Shown here: piece after piece, positions 12,713 through 25,535 of the stretch
How the letters are laid out: each line of letters starts with the position of its first letter
Numbering within the stretch: position 1 is the first letter of the stretch
NCBI RefSeq assembly: GCF_016808095.1
Contig: NC_068973.1
Coordinates: forward strand, 28,576,077 to 28,640,076
Source: Vigna angularis
Taxonomy: Eukaryota; Streptophyta; Magnoliopsida; Fabales; Fabaceae
Length of the DNA: 64,000 nt
Reading direction: 5' to 3'
Program-made: the position numbers and the translations under genes
The notes under the pieces: model-generated
What the model was told of the DNA's origin: nothing
Seen by the model: the letters and a program-made list of their open reading frames with translations, nothing else
Database searches by the model: none

Positions 12713-13700
12713 CACTAGTGCATGTTATAACGTCACGCGTTTAACATCCAATCACTGAATTGGTAACGTTAAAAATTATCAGTGACATTTTTGTAAATAA
12801 ATGCAATTATTAGACATCATTTAGAATTTTAATTCGACGTTAATTTGTTATATTAGGTAAATTTTGCGAAAATACTTGGCGCGAAGGTGAAAATATATTT
12901 ATGTATGACGTTGAATTCCCTATAATTAGACGTCAAAAGGATATAAAACGTCGAATGTTCCAGCGTTAGACGTTAAAAGGTTAGTGAATTCAATAAAAAA
13001 TTTGAGCGGAAGATTGAAATTTCATTCACTTTATCTTAACGTGCGATACCCTCTTCTCTGCTCAAACTTTTTTGGAACGAAGTTTGACGACCATCACATG
13101 AATATTTTTTTCATATGCTACAAATGCTTGTTAATTAACTACTTTAGGTATGATTTTTGTTTGTTTTGATCAATTATTTTCGTGTTCTTGTCCTTCATAG
13201 GCGCATTCTACTTTCTCTCTCACCGGTGGCAACACTTTATTTCGACGAACTCACCTTTTGAAGGTTAATTTTCATTTTCGTTTTGAAGAACTTATTTGTT
13301 GAACTTTGTTGTTTTTATGTTGAACTTGTTTTTTTTGTTTGGTTGAACCTGTTTGTTGTTGTTATTGGATTGAACTTCTTCGTTGTTTGTTATTGTTATT
13401 TGTTGTTAATACTAGACTACCGTTCATAGTTCATGCTTTATAAAATACCACAAACTGAAATTTGTTGTTTTTTTGTTTTTCAGGTCTCGTACAATTGTAA
13501 AAAAAATCACAATTAATTAAAAAGACAAAAAAAATATTAATGTCAAATATTAACAAAATTCAACGTTAATTTGCTTTACTATGAACATCAAATTGTTTTA
13601 TATTCGACGTCAATTTAACGTCTTCCCATATAACCTCGATTTCGAATTCGACATGAAAAACCAAAAAACAATGACGTTATACGGTGTTTTTATACTAGTG
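12713..13700. mobile_element. Small CACTA-like transposon 2 with gacgtt subterminal motifs
   Basis: The 988-bp element starts CACTAGTG and ends with ACTAGTG, and is flanked by a perfect 3-bp duplication ATT (12710-12712 and 13701-13703), the size expected for CACTA elements. Its subterminal regions repeat aacgtc/gacgtt in many copies on both sides, unlike the cctcggtt motif of the other CACTA-like elements in the window. It thus belongs to a different subfamily. No transposase is encoded; the interior is T-rich with repeats of the phrase gttgaact. Confidence 0.82.
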
Positions 13701-13703
13701 ATT

Positions 13704-16700
13704 TAACTCCATACAAGTTACATAAGTTCAAAACAAGTGAGTTTAAATTTTGAGAAAAAAGTTGCCAACCGAAAAGCACTCCGATTTGGACAGACTATTT
13801 TCTAAACAAGCTTATTTCAGTTAGGTTTAGGTCTAACACCGTTTAGTTTATTCAACTTTTTAAAATTACGTGTTAAGACGTAGTAAGTATAAGATTCTGG
13901 TATAAATCGTACATTGATTAGTTGCAACAAAATATGATTTGACTAGGATAAAAGTATTAAATAAAACATGGCACAAGATAGTTGGTAGCCAGCAAGTATT
14001 GTGAAGGCAGAGTGACACTTTTAATGGTGTTATTTTGTTTCATTTCCATGGTTAGAGATTTGGTAGGCTTACGCGGATCTAGATAAGCCAGTGAGCATCT
14101 TTGTACATACCCACTTAAATTCAAGCATATAACTATCTCGATCATTTATGGGCCTACAACACAACATAAATGGGAAAGTGGGACAAAATTTGAAAACATG
14201 AATTGAAATATATACATATAAATTGAAAAGAAGTTAATAGGCCGGGTCCTTTCTAAGAAAACTTCATTCATTTCCCAATCTGAGAGCACATTGATGACCA
14301 CCCACGAAATGTATGAGCAAAACATTACTGCTTTTTCACCTAAACCTCTCATCTTTCTCTCTCTCTTTCTTTCTCTCCGGTTTTTATTCATAGTGGGGTG
14401 ATGAAAATCAAATAAATTGTTAGGGTTCTTGGTAATTGTGCATTCATAATGATGGATGTTTGAGGCCAAAATGAGTCCCACAGGTTTGATTCTCTGTTAG
14501 ATTTCCATACCCCATCCTAGATGCCATGTCTCCATCCCCTTCCCTTTGACTATTGGAGCCTATATTCGATGCAACTCTCCTTCCCATGTTTATTAATTTC
14601 CCGACATATGATTGTCGGGAGATATTAATGTAATACTAATACAAAACCATTTTCTTCTCATATTAACCACTCACTTCATCTCTGTAAAACCTCATTTCAC
14701 GTCTACGTTTTATCAACTTCTGCTATCTATTAACAGTACTAAACTTAGATAATGAAATGAATGCCCATTTATCAGAAAATAATACGATACTGTCCACGGT
14801 GTTTAATGATTGATATTAATGTATACGGTGCATGTCAAAAACTGCAGGTTAGTATATGTGCAAGGTGTTATGTTGAGTGAGTACAACAGTTTATGTAAAT
14901 TCATAAATCATAGAAATATCATTAATCCGCGAGGATCAAATCACCTACATGAAATTCTCTATGTGAAATTTTTGAAAAATGCAGTGTCCTTTTCGAAAGA
15001 CATTACAATTACGTACACAATTGTACTTATGAACTTTAATTCTAAATCTAGAATGCATGAATACGAGTTTTAGGGGAAAGAACCGTAAAGAGGTGAAGAG
15101 GATCATCTTTTGTCCTTATTATAAACAAATAATAACAGAGTAATTTTTTTTTTTCTGGCAACAGTAACAATGAACATTTGACATGCTTATTTATGGCTGA
15201 TCAACAGTGGTGCAACTATCAACAACAGTTACATAAGAAAAAGTAGTCAGAAGAAGTCACGTTATAAAAGTGCATTAGAACAGCCTAGAAGTAGAAGAAG
15301 AGAAAAAGTATGCATCCGTGTGTTTTATATTGTCTATTAGTGGCTACAAAAATCAATAATCTCTCAGCCCCGTCTTCAAAAGGAAAAAGGAGCCTGCCAT
15401 TTTCACGTGCCACCTTCCACTTAATAGAACAATATTGTTCTACATAGTTAACAAAGATGAGACAAAATGGGTGGACCTCGCCACTTTTTCCTAATCAGTA
15501 CATGTTTCTTACATGGTAGTAGTGATAGAGTAAATGTGTGGCCCAACGTTGTTTGAGCTTCCAGCTCAGTTATTTTTGAGACTAAAAGAAATCAAAATCT
15601 TACACTACTTTGGTTAGAATAAAACAGTAAAGTGTTTGTTGGGTTACATATTTTTTACTTTTGTATTACTCTATAAAATGGTGTAAAACTGGTATGATTA
15701 AGTTTTTCCTGTGTGAAAATGTGTAACTCTAGTTTGAAAGCAATTGATGGCAAACATGGCTTTCAAATCAAACAAAAAACATTGCATTATATCTTTCTCT
15801 TTTTGTGAAAGCGACTACTGAAATAACTGCCGTTTTGCTTGTTTAGATTAGCCATCGAATGTTTCAAACCTAAGGGTTCTTTCACTGTTTTCATCCTTTT
15901 CCCTTGTTTCTTGAATACCCTTCTTAGAACTTTCTCTTTTATTATCGAGTTAACAACTTTGGAAATCATTTGCAAATGGGCATATCGGTGGATAAAGTAG
16001 ATTTCTCAGACAGAGGTGAATGTTTTTGTAACATTATATTTATGTTTATATACACAGAGATATTGTAATATCCTGTGGAGATATATTGTAGAAAATATAA
16101 TGTAATGGAACTGATTCTGCTGTGTAAAAATTGTTTCATATAGCGTAAATTTTACATTAAAATTGAAACTTTCACTTTCAATTCTCAAGAGGACAAACGC
16201 GTAGACAGTGTGGGTCCTTTAACTTTTTCTTCTGTACTATGTACGTAGGTCCTCTAAATTTGTATATGTTTCGAGACAGCAATGGTTTTTAATAGAAAGA
16301 CATGCTTCTTGCAAACTAACAAATCTGAGACCTGGACCTCACTCTTATCTATTTATTTATTTGTTGTTCTCAAACATATATGGAGAAATAGGATTTACCT
16401 TTCTCAAATTTAATATCAAATCACATAAGAAATCCTAGCTTTAAAATATTTTTTTAATAAAATGATCATACTTTATCTAATTTTTAGATATACATTCACA
16501 TATTTTATATTTTTAATAAATTAACTCTTATTTCCTCTAAATTTTTTAAAATATAAAATAATTATAAATAAAATAAAGAATATATACGTAACATAATATT
16601 TTTTAACCAAAAAAAATGAATGTTATTTACTGAGATATAATTAATAAAGGTATATGTCTAATTAAAAATTATATAAGAATATTATAAAGACGTATCTATT

Positions 16701-17183
16701 TAAAAATTATACAGAATATAATTTTCATTATTACAAATAATACATATATTTCAAACTAGTAAATATCATAATTTAATAAAAGAGATTGATACTATTTTTC
16801 TAACTATTACCCCAATCACCATTTGAAAACCTAAGAGAAAATTAATACGATGGATGCTTAGCAAAGAAGATGACCAAAAAGGTGTGAAGGATTCACCTTT
16901 GATTATCTCATTCCTTATTTTAAAATTTATCTTATATTTAATTAATATACAATTTTTATCTCAAGAATGAGTATGTATTTCTTTAACAGCAGTTTCAAAT
17001 AGTAATTAAATAAATTTTTAAAAAAAATAATTTAACTTTTGTTTTTATGTCATATTCTACTCAATTATTTATTTAAAATTTTGATTTTGTTTCATATTTT
17101 ATTTTATTTTATATTATTTAAATGTCATTTTTTATAATTTGAAAAAATACATATCAAATAATAAAAGTAAAAGTGAAAGTAAA

Positions 17184-17227
<44 letters not shown>

Positions 17228-18704
17228 GAAATAAAAGGAGGTCAAGATTCCTCAAACATAGTGAAACTATGCCACTATACTGAGTATCTATATTTGAGAA
17301 GTCATAATTTAATATAATCCTGAACAAACTGCAAGAGTCATAATGAATCCAATGAAATTATTATCAAGTAGGTAATATTTGATTTGGAACTAAGATATTC
17401 GTATGTCAAACTTAAAATATTAAATATGTATTCTTTTTTTTTAAATCGACAAATAAATGATATTTTTGAGAAAAAATAATTATAATTATACCAATATTTT
17501 TAGTGATAAATACTTAATTATTTAATTACTTCTAAAAATAACTTTAAATGGATCAGAAAAAATGAAATATGATTTCATATATATGATAAAATGTATAGAT
17601 TCAATCTTAGGTCCCAAAAATTTTATTATATGTTGAATTTATTAAAATTTATATTTAAAAAAACATGCTCACAAAGAATTGTTTGATAAATTTTCTTACT
17701 GAAAATATTTCGTAGAGAACTTATTTCAATATCCTTAAAAAGATATTAAATTTATAGATTTTCTATTTTAACGTTCTATTCTAGCATAGAACTCTTAATA
17801 TTTCATAAAATATATTTTTTATAATTAATATGAATAATTACAAAAATGTAAAATATTATTATTATTATTACTTATATATATAATGTTTTTTTAAAGAAAA
17901 TCTTATTAAAAAATCATTTAAAGTTTTTAATTAAATGATAATTGTTTATATAATAATTGAAACTTCGTTTGACCATTTTAGTAGGCAAAAATATAGAAGG
18001 AAAACAAGAAAAATGAGTAATAATATTGTTCTAAAGTTTTAATTATTAGTAAAATAAAATTTCAATTAACTATTACTATTATCATTATTTTACTTTAGTA
18101 ATAATTTAAAACATCGTTACAAATGTTTCATAATCGATTAATGATTTCATCCGGAATGGTTTGTCATCTCCAACAAACTATTAATGATAATGCATACATA
18201 GGGATGTTCATATGTATTCATCCAACAATTCTTAGTATTTATTTCTATAATAATGAGTAAATAATTAAATTGTTAGATTTAGATGGCTTTTAGAAAACGT
18301 AAATATGAAAAAAAAAACGTTCAGATATATTTCTCAAATAATATTTGTTGTTATTTATGATGACATTTCATGTGTTGGTGTTATCAAATCAACCATAATT
18401 TTGAAGTGACATGGAATTTATAATTGTGTAAATGTGTTTGGTTTTATGTTCACTTACCAGAAGCATGGTCCATTATAAATTTATCTGAGCATCTCAATAG
18501 TGTTGGATTTAAATTTGATGCATCCGTACCAATACGGAAATAAAATTAAAACGGATAATTGTAGTTTTCATATATTGATTAACACGTAACACCCAAATCA
18601 TTCGAATTTAATATTACAATAACTTTTTGTTCACCTTACCTTATTTATTTAGATTTCAAAAAATTATTTGCTCCAGTATGTCTTTTTCAAGATGATTCAT
18701 TTCA

Positions 18705-18767
<63 letters not shown>

Positions 18768-18979
18768 CTCATTTTAAAAAAAGATAAATATAAATTATTT
18801 TTTGTAGTAGTTACACTCACTATATCAAATAAAAATATACAAAATTATTTCATTTTATTAAAAAAAATTACATTTCATTTTTTTATATTTATCTCAAAAT
18901 CAAATCTCTAACTATAAATTAATTTAAATTTGAATAAAATTAATTTTATGTAATTATTCATATTATATATATATATATA

Positions 18980-19031
<52 letters not shown>

Positions 19032-20056
19032 TATATATATATTAATATATATATATATATTAATATATATATATATATATATTAATATATATATATATAT
19101 TAATATATATATATATATATATTAATATACGTAGTATCTTTGGACAAAATAGTGTAATTTGTATGAGTTAGAGGTTTTAGAACTCGCTTTTATCTAATAA
19201 AATTTTGGAAGGGGTTCTTTAGTTGGAACGTGCCCTTACCATAAGGTTTTAGCTTGATAGGAAGAGATTTTTTAATTAGAACTCGTCCTTACTCATGGTT
19301 GGAATTCGTCTATACTCGAAGGTTTTAACTCAATCATGAGACAATGAGATTTTGCAGATCAAGGGATTAACTCGTAATAAGAAAACTTATGCTCATTCTT
19401 TTGCAGGGTCAGGGCTTAAGTAAACTTGTGAGTTGACATTAGTATATTGATGGAAAGGATGTGAGTTTTTACATGCATGAGTGAAGTTAGTGAAATATAA
19501 CCCAAATAATATCAATCCATATCCATACAATTTCTAATATTTTTTCATTCCTAAGTGTCTTTAACTTTCAAAGATCATCTCTATTGTATATTTATAAATT
19601 TACTTTATTTCACATAATTTCAAATCATAGAACTATTCTTTAATTAGTCTAGAATAGTTATTAATGGTATCATTATTTGGTATTACACGAGTTTTTTAGA
19701 AGACAATATCCAATCTTATCGATTACTGTTTGAACAATTTGGTATACTTGTTAAAAATTAACAATAATGAACTGAATTTAATCGGCATCAATTAATTTCT
19801 TACCAATTTGATTATGATGAACCTATACCAATAGATAAAAGTAATAAAAAATTAATTAACATTAGTGTTTTATATTAGAATTTACCAACTTTTACATCTT
19901 TTAGACTTTCTATATTTTCCTATGTACTTTCATATTTTGTTGTATATTAGCGTGTCATTATAAGAACATAATTGAAATAAAATATATGAGTAGTCTTTAA
20001 TCAATCTATCTATATAATATCATATATCACTATAACATTTGTTTATATTGCATGAG
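13704..20056. other. AT-rich intergenic DNA with TA microsatellites, no supported gene
   Basis: No coding region was recognised on either strand. TA microsatellites lie at about 17189-17222 and 18708-18763, with a compound one at 18964-19129. Short frames near 13957, 14146, 14810 and 15787 have no recognisable protein features. Confidence 0.5.
18964..19129. repeat. Compound (TA)n microsatellite with regular TTAA interruptions
   Basis: The TA run is broken at intervals by 'atta' steps, giving blocks of 'ttaatatatatat' of unequal length repeated about seven times. It suggests expansion of a higher-order unit and not of TA alone. Confidence 0.85.
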
Positions 20057-20061
20057 ACTCT

Positions 20062-20181
20062 TATTAGAAAGTGAGTTTATGCCTAACTCATCCCCACAAA
20101 ACCGGCTTGTAAGGTGAGGTTTGCACCTCACTTATATATTATCATTTGGCCTTATCTCTAGTCGATGTGGGACTTCCAACA
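20062..20181 (-). repeat. TRIM LTR, outermost left copy
   Basis: A 120-bp LTR on the minus strand; its 3' end (…CTTTCTAATA) faces the left flank ACTCT. Confidence 0.85.
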
Positions 20182-20328
20182 CACCCCCTTCACGCCGAGG
20201 TATAGACATCTCGTGCGTGATAGTAGAAATTGGGTGGTCCGATAACGGCCCGATAGCGGGTGGAATAGAAGAATAGAATGCCCACTTAGAACTCGCTAGG
20301 ATAGGCTCTAACCATGGCTCTGATACCA

Positions 20329-20448
20329 TATTAGAAAGTGAGTTTATGCCTAACTCATCCCCACAAAACCGGCTTGTAAGGTGAGGTTTGCACCTCACTT
20401 ATATATTATCATTTGGCCTTATCTCTAGTCGATGTGGGACTTCCAACA
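20329..20448 (-). repeat. TRIM LTR, second left copy
   Basis: This copy lies exactly 267 bp from the first one and looks identical to it. The minus-strand primer-binding site (TGGTATCAGAGCC) of the unit to its left adjoins it at 20328. Confidence 0.85.
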
Positions 20449-20715
20449 CACCCCCTTCACGCCGAGGTATAGACATCTCGTGCGTGATAGTAGAAATTGG
20501 GTGGTCCGATAACGGCCCGATAGCGGGTGGAATAGAAGAATAGAATGCCCACTTAGAACTCGCTAGGATAGGCTCTAACCATGGCTCTGATACCATATTA
20601 GAAAGTTCTAAGTGGGCATTCTATTCTTCTATTCCACCCGCTATCGGGCCGTTATCGGACCACTCAATTTCTACTATCACGCACGAGATGTCTATACCTC
20701 GGCGTGAAGGGGGTG

Positions 20716-20836
20716 TGTTGGAAGTCCAACATCGACTAGAGATAAGGCCAAATGATAATATATAAGTGAGGTGCAAACCTCACCTTACAAGCCGGTTTTG
20801 TGGGGTTGAGTTAGGCTTAAAACCCACCTTCTAATA
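20716..20836 (+). repeat. TRIM LTR, first right copy
   Basis: A 121-bp plus-strand LTR preceded by the purine tract GAAGGGGG and followed directly by the primer-binding site TGGTATCAGAGCC at 20837. Confidence 0.85.
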
Positions 20837-20983
20837 TGGTATCAGAGCCATGGTTAGAGCCTATCCTAGCGAGTTCTAAGTGGGCATTCTATTCTTCTCT
20901 TCCACCCGCAATCGGGCTGCTATCGGACCACCCAATTTTTACTATCACGCACGAGATGTCTATACCTCGGCGTGAAGGGGGTG

Positions 20984-21103
20984 TGTTGGAAGTCACACAT
21001 CGACTAGAGATAAGGCCAAATTATAATATATAAATGAGGTGCAAACCTCACCTTAAAAGCCGGTTTTTTGGGGATGAGTTAGGCATAAACTCACTTTCTA
21101 ATA
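20984..21103 (+). repeat. TRIM LTR, outermost right copy
   Basis: A 120-bp plus-strand LTR ending CTTTCTAATA against the right flank ACTCT. The interior in front of it is the most diverged of the interior copies. Confidence 0.85.
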
Positions 21104-21108
21104 ACTCT

Positions 21109-22698
21109 TTTATAGATATTTGATAGAATTTTAAAATATTAATACACTTTTAAAAAAAAAATATAGAAATTTATAAAAAAAATATTACAAAAATATGAAA
21201 TGTTTATAGTAATGTAATACTTATTTCTGGAAGGGGATTTTTATTGCCGCTCTGCTTATTGATACGGTAATGTAAAACATAGTTTTATAAGATTAGTTAT
21301 TAACTTGAAAAATATACTTTTGGGTTGATAATAAAAATAACAATTAAAAAAGTAAAATTTAACTGGGCCGAAGGATCAGCAACTCAATCAGGGATAATTT
21401 TCCTGCACCTCCGTGATTTCAATTTACACCTCATAGAGTTAATGAAATGACCAATTTATTCTTAATGAAGAAATGGTTCGTATGGAGGTGTTGAAAGATG
21501 AGGATGACGATGGTGTTCGAGAAGTGCTAGAGCGGTGGTGTGCATGATGCGTATGTCCTTAGTGCAGTCTAAAGATTGTGGTGATGATGGAGTGGTGAAA
21601 ATTGAGAGTGTTGGTGAAGTTTATATGACAGGTTGCAGGATGAATGTTGGAGAAAATGAAGAAGATGGGTGATTTCAGACACTGTCGATGTATTCGGACA
21701 GCGTTGCAGATTACATAATAAGCTTCCATCTCCAATAAATAATTTCCAGGTTACAGAATTCATTTTTGAATCGGATTACAGACTCTAGTTTGATTCGTGG
21801 AATCTTAAATCACATTACATAATTCAGGCCGTACACCATATTACAAAATCTGAGTTTATCCTCCACGAGATTATGACATTTAGTTTGATTATGGACCATA
21901 TTACAAAATTTGTTTTTATTATGCACCCGAATTACCCGATTATAAAATTCGATTTGATTCGAGTTGTGCATCGGATAACAAAATTCTATTTAATATAGGT
22001 TATACATCAGATTCTCCAATATGATAGTTAGACCCTTCAAAAGAATTTGTTAAATTTCTTGTTTCAGTTCACGTCACGTAAACTATAAACTCAGTCTAAT
22101 GAACAAATATTCATGAAATCTGTAAATAAAAGATCTCTCAAGAAGAAAATCTAGAGGATAACTTAAGAGAAAATTTTAAGAAAGAAGAGCTTACAACGAT
22201 ATATCCATCGTGAAGAGAAAAAGAGAGCTCAAGAAAAAGAATACACCTGAGTTGAAGAAAAGAGAAGAGAAAAAGAGAAAGAGATCCTGTCGAGCTTCAT
22301 TGTCAAATATCTTACTATTGTAAGAAAGAAGAGAAAAACACATGTGAGTGTTTAAACTGCATTGTATTGTATTCAAATCCTCTCGTTTAGAAATATAGTC
22401 TGAACTACTTGTAACTAACACATGCAATAGGGGAGCTAACCTTCAGGTTTTCTCACCATCTCTCAATATTTCAATTGCTCACATTCATACCCATTATAGA
22501 GGCAAAAATCATATCCTCTCACCCATAATGTTTTCTTCCTCACGGTCTCCCTCAATATCATGCTTTAGAACCCCCACTACCCAACCTCCATTAGTCATCT
22601 TTATTCATCATTCATCCTTAATAGCATAATAGAATTTAGATTACCTCACTCACACACCATTCCAGCACCATTAGTAACATTAAAAACATGTTATACGT
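21109..22698. other. Intergenic DNA with repeat-like tracts, no supported gene
   Basis: The section at about 21700-22020 repeats variations of 'gattacaaaattc'. These resemble repeated phrases at 31300-31530 and 31920-32230, so both may be remnants of one repeat family. No protein frame was recognised. Confidence 0.4.
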
Positions 22699-23600
22699 TG
22701 TTGGAAGTTTCACATTGACTAGAGATAAGGTCAATTTAGAATATATATAAGTTTGTGAAAACCTCACCTTACTAGCTAGTTTTGTGAGGTTAAGTTAGGT
22801 TTAAAGTCCACTTTTTAACATAATTTATCATGGGACACCAAAATTAGTCCCTCACTCAGGAAGTGATGGATCCAGATTAATGGTCATACGTGTTCCAACA
22901 ACCACAAAGGACTTTCAAAAGCTACCACCGCCACAAGCTTTTAAATTCACTTGAAGCATAGTTGTATGGTAGAGCATGGCTGCACGAGGATCTTAGAGCA
23001 TTATGTTCCTTTGAATGTTTTTCTAACATGGAAAATCCAATATGGGAGTGTTGAAGTCAATGACATTAGATTAAGAACAATTTATAAATAAATAATAAAC
23101 AATAAACCTTTTTTAATAGAGTAATTCTTAAAATCCTTAGAATAATGAGCGTACTTGATTGATTATTGAGAATATAAGTGGGGTAAACTTCACCTTACTA
23201 GCCAATTTTGTGAGGAGTTAGGCTTAAACTCCACTTCTTAACATAATTAATCATAGGGCACCAAAATCAGTCACTAGCTGAGGAAGTGATGGATCCAGAT
23301 TAGTGGTCATGCATGTTTCAACACCCACGGATGACCTTCGACAACTACCATCACCACGAGCTTTTAAATTCACTTGAAGCATGGTTGCATGGTGGATTAT
23401 AACTGCATGGGGGCACTTGCAACATTGTGCTCTTCCAGATGTTTTTTAACATGAAAAATCCATTTTGGAGGAGCTTTTGAAGTTAGTGAGGTTAGATTAA
23501 GAATCATTTATGAATAAATAATAAACAATAAACCTTTTTTGATAGAGAAATTCTTAAATATCTCAAAATAATAAGCGTACTTAATTGATCATTAAGAATA
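22699..23600 (+). repeat. TRIM-like LTR and tandemly duplicated interior
   Basis: A TRIM-like LTR (TGTTGGAAG ... TTTTTAACA, 22699-22820) related to those at 20 kb is followed by non-coding DNA. A unit of ~432 bp starting near 22736 is repeated from about 23168 to 23600, including the 3' half of the LTR, the phrase 'gaagtgatggatccagatta' and the end 'gcgtacttgattgat'. The copies differ by many substitutions, so the duplication is not recent. No primer site of the usual form follows the LTR. Confidence 0.72.
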
Positions 23601-24257
23601 ATGTAGATTAACTATTATTTGATTTTTCAATTGTAGAACGAACATCTTAAGTTTTTTCTTAATTTTCTCTTTTAGGGATGAATAGAAAAAAATTGTACAT
23701 GATTATAAATGGGGATCATGCCCCCATATAACTTCTCACAATTATTTTTTCTTAAAATTCAATATTCTAATTTAGTTCTTCAACATATTAAAATACTACT
23801 TATAGTCTTTATATAATAATTTTTTCATAACATATATGTCTTTAACCATTATATATATAGTTAATCTTAAGTTTTATATAAAATCACTAAGCTAGTGTGG
23901 GGTGCTCCAGGAACCCATGCTTGGCTTAACTATGTATACATGTTATCAATAAAATGCATAGTGTTGTCACAATAAAATGCACAGTTGTAAGATGAGCATT
24001 GATGTGAAACAAGGTAATGATGATAGAGACGAGAGACGCAAATATGGTGATGACAAAAGTGTTTGGCTCCCCTTAACATGCCAAGCTCCATGCCCTTCAT
24101 GTATGTTAGTGGCTCACCCATTAGGATCAAGAACTAGTGATCAAGGTTGGTGTCGGAGGACAAAGACAAACTAAAAAACCACAACAGAGAACCCACCTCA
24201 AGCGAACATATAAAGGTGTTAATTTTTGTATCTCAGATTTTGATATCAGATTGTGTG
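23601..24257. other. Intergenic DNA, no gene seen
   Basis: Short frames on both strands at 23930-24174 overlap and have no recognisable domain. The stretch ends at the ATTAT target duplication of the copia element (24258-24262). Confidence 0.4.
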
Positions 24258-24262
24258 ATTAT

Positions 24263-24558
24263 TGTTAGAAAGGTAGAGAGAAAGATTTGAGAGAGCTGCG
24301 CGACCTAGACCGATCGATGTAAGAGAGCGACCGAGTGGCGTGATCGATAGGTATCAGAGCACAACCAGACGGTGTGAACGAAATGAAACCAAACAAAATG
24401 AGAGAAAACTAAAACTAAATATTATTGTGTTGTATCACCTTAAGTTTACACAAGAGGTGTGATGTATTTATGCACATCATGTGAAGGTAAAATACAAACA
24501 GAATTAACAGAATTTTAAACTCCTAACTACCGGAAGCTTGAGTTATATTTTCCTAACA
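24263..24558 (-). repeat. 3' LTR of the copia element
   Basis: A 296-bp LTR next to the purine tract. On the opposite strand it contains GGTATCAGAGC, which resembles a tRNA-Met primer-binding site. Confidence 0.88.
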
Positions 24559-24657
24559 CTTTCCCTTAATTCAAGCCTTAAGAGATATAACCCCGATCTC
24601 CTTTCTCAAATACTCAAATTTGTCAATCTTCAGTGCTTTTGTGAAAAGATCTGCCCA

Positions 24658-25535
24658 CTACCGTTCGGTCTTGCAGTGGGTTAACTCTATCTTCCCTTTG
24701 TTCACCATGTCCCTCAGGAAGTGATACTTCACTTCTATGTGTTTACTCATGCCATGACTTATAGGGTTTCTTGCAAAAATTATGGCAGATGTGTTATCCG
24801 TTCTCAATTGTACTGGACTCTTCCTGAGTAACTTTAATTCCTTCAACAGTTCCATAAGCCAAACTCCTTGGCACGCAGCATAACATTCAGCTATGTATTC
24901 AGCTTCACAACTTGACAAGGAAAAAACCGGGCTTTTTGGAGCACCATGAGATAGGTGCTTCATTTATGAAGAAGATGTAACCGGACGTACTTTTCCTTTC
25001 CACTGGATCCCCACCATAGTCTGAGTCAGCATAACCAACGAGCTTCAATTCATCTTTCTGTCTTCCAACTCGAAACAATATTCCATAATCGAATGTCCCT
25101 TTGATCTCAAAATTCGTTTGGCAGCAAGCATGTGACTCTTCTTTGGTTGGCTCATGAATCTGCTGATCAGTCCAACGCTGAACACCAAATCAGGTTTACT
25201 GTTGCACAGAAACCGTAGTGATCCAACTATCTACTTATATGTTGTCTCATTCACCTTCTCTTCGGCCTCATCTTTCCTGAACTTGACGTTGACCTCTAAA
25301 GGACTTTTAACCGAGTTGCATGAGGTCATTTTAAATCGTTCGAGAAGCTCTCCCACATACTTCTGCTGATGCATGACAAGACTGGCAGCAGTTTGAGTAA
25401 ACTCCATTCCAAGAAAGTATTTTAGCTTTCCAAGGTCGGTCATCTCGAACTCGGCTTCCATCATCCTCTTGAACTCATTTATCTCTTCCATGTTTGATCT
25501 TGTTATCAATAGATCACAACATATAAATAGACTAT
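24658..25535 (-). pseudogene. Copia reverse transcriptase C-terminal part and RNase H
   Basis: After the nested LTR the coding resumes with DLLITRSNMEEINEFKRMM and MTDLGKLKYFLGMEF (25548-25231). The catalytic YVDD codons read TAT GTT G-T GAT, so one base is missing and the frame shifts exactly there. RNase H follows at 24963-24658 (SLSSCEAEYIAECYAACQ, LRTDNTSAI, HIEVKYHFLRD). The end normally reading CKTEDQxAD is altered and stops early. Confidence 0.83.

Larger units (their letters stand above)
20062..21103. mobile_element. Palindromic array of TRIM retrotransposon units
   Basis: The array is built from a short non-coding LTR retrotransposon (TRIM): LTR of ~120 bp (TGTTGGAAG ... TTCTAATA), a primer-binding site TGGTATCAGAGCC complementary to initiator-Met tRNA, about 147 bp of internal DNA and a purine tract GAAGGGGG. 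The left half has two tandem units on the minus strand (period 267 bp, no difference seen between them), plus an 11-bp piece of a third LTR. The right half has, on the plus strand, a partial interior, LTR, interior, LTR. The halves meet near 20606 through a 3-bp overlap AGT and leave a ~49-bp loop. The whole structure is flanked by ACTCT at 20057-20061 and 21104-21108. Both outer ends are LTR 3' ends. Short frames found inside are by-products of the repeat. Confidence 0.88.

Noticed and set aside
14590..14620. Short hairpin cccgaca...tgtcggg
   Set aside because: It is isolated, with no precursor-like long stem, so not called as a microRNA or terminator.
20132..21033. Three near-identical 65-88-codon frames (MVSEPWLEPILASSKWAF...)
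   Set aside because: They are translations of the TRIM interior and LTR; the element family is non-coding and the repetition follows from the array.
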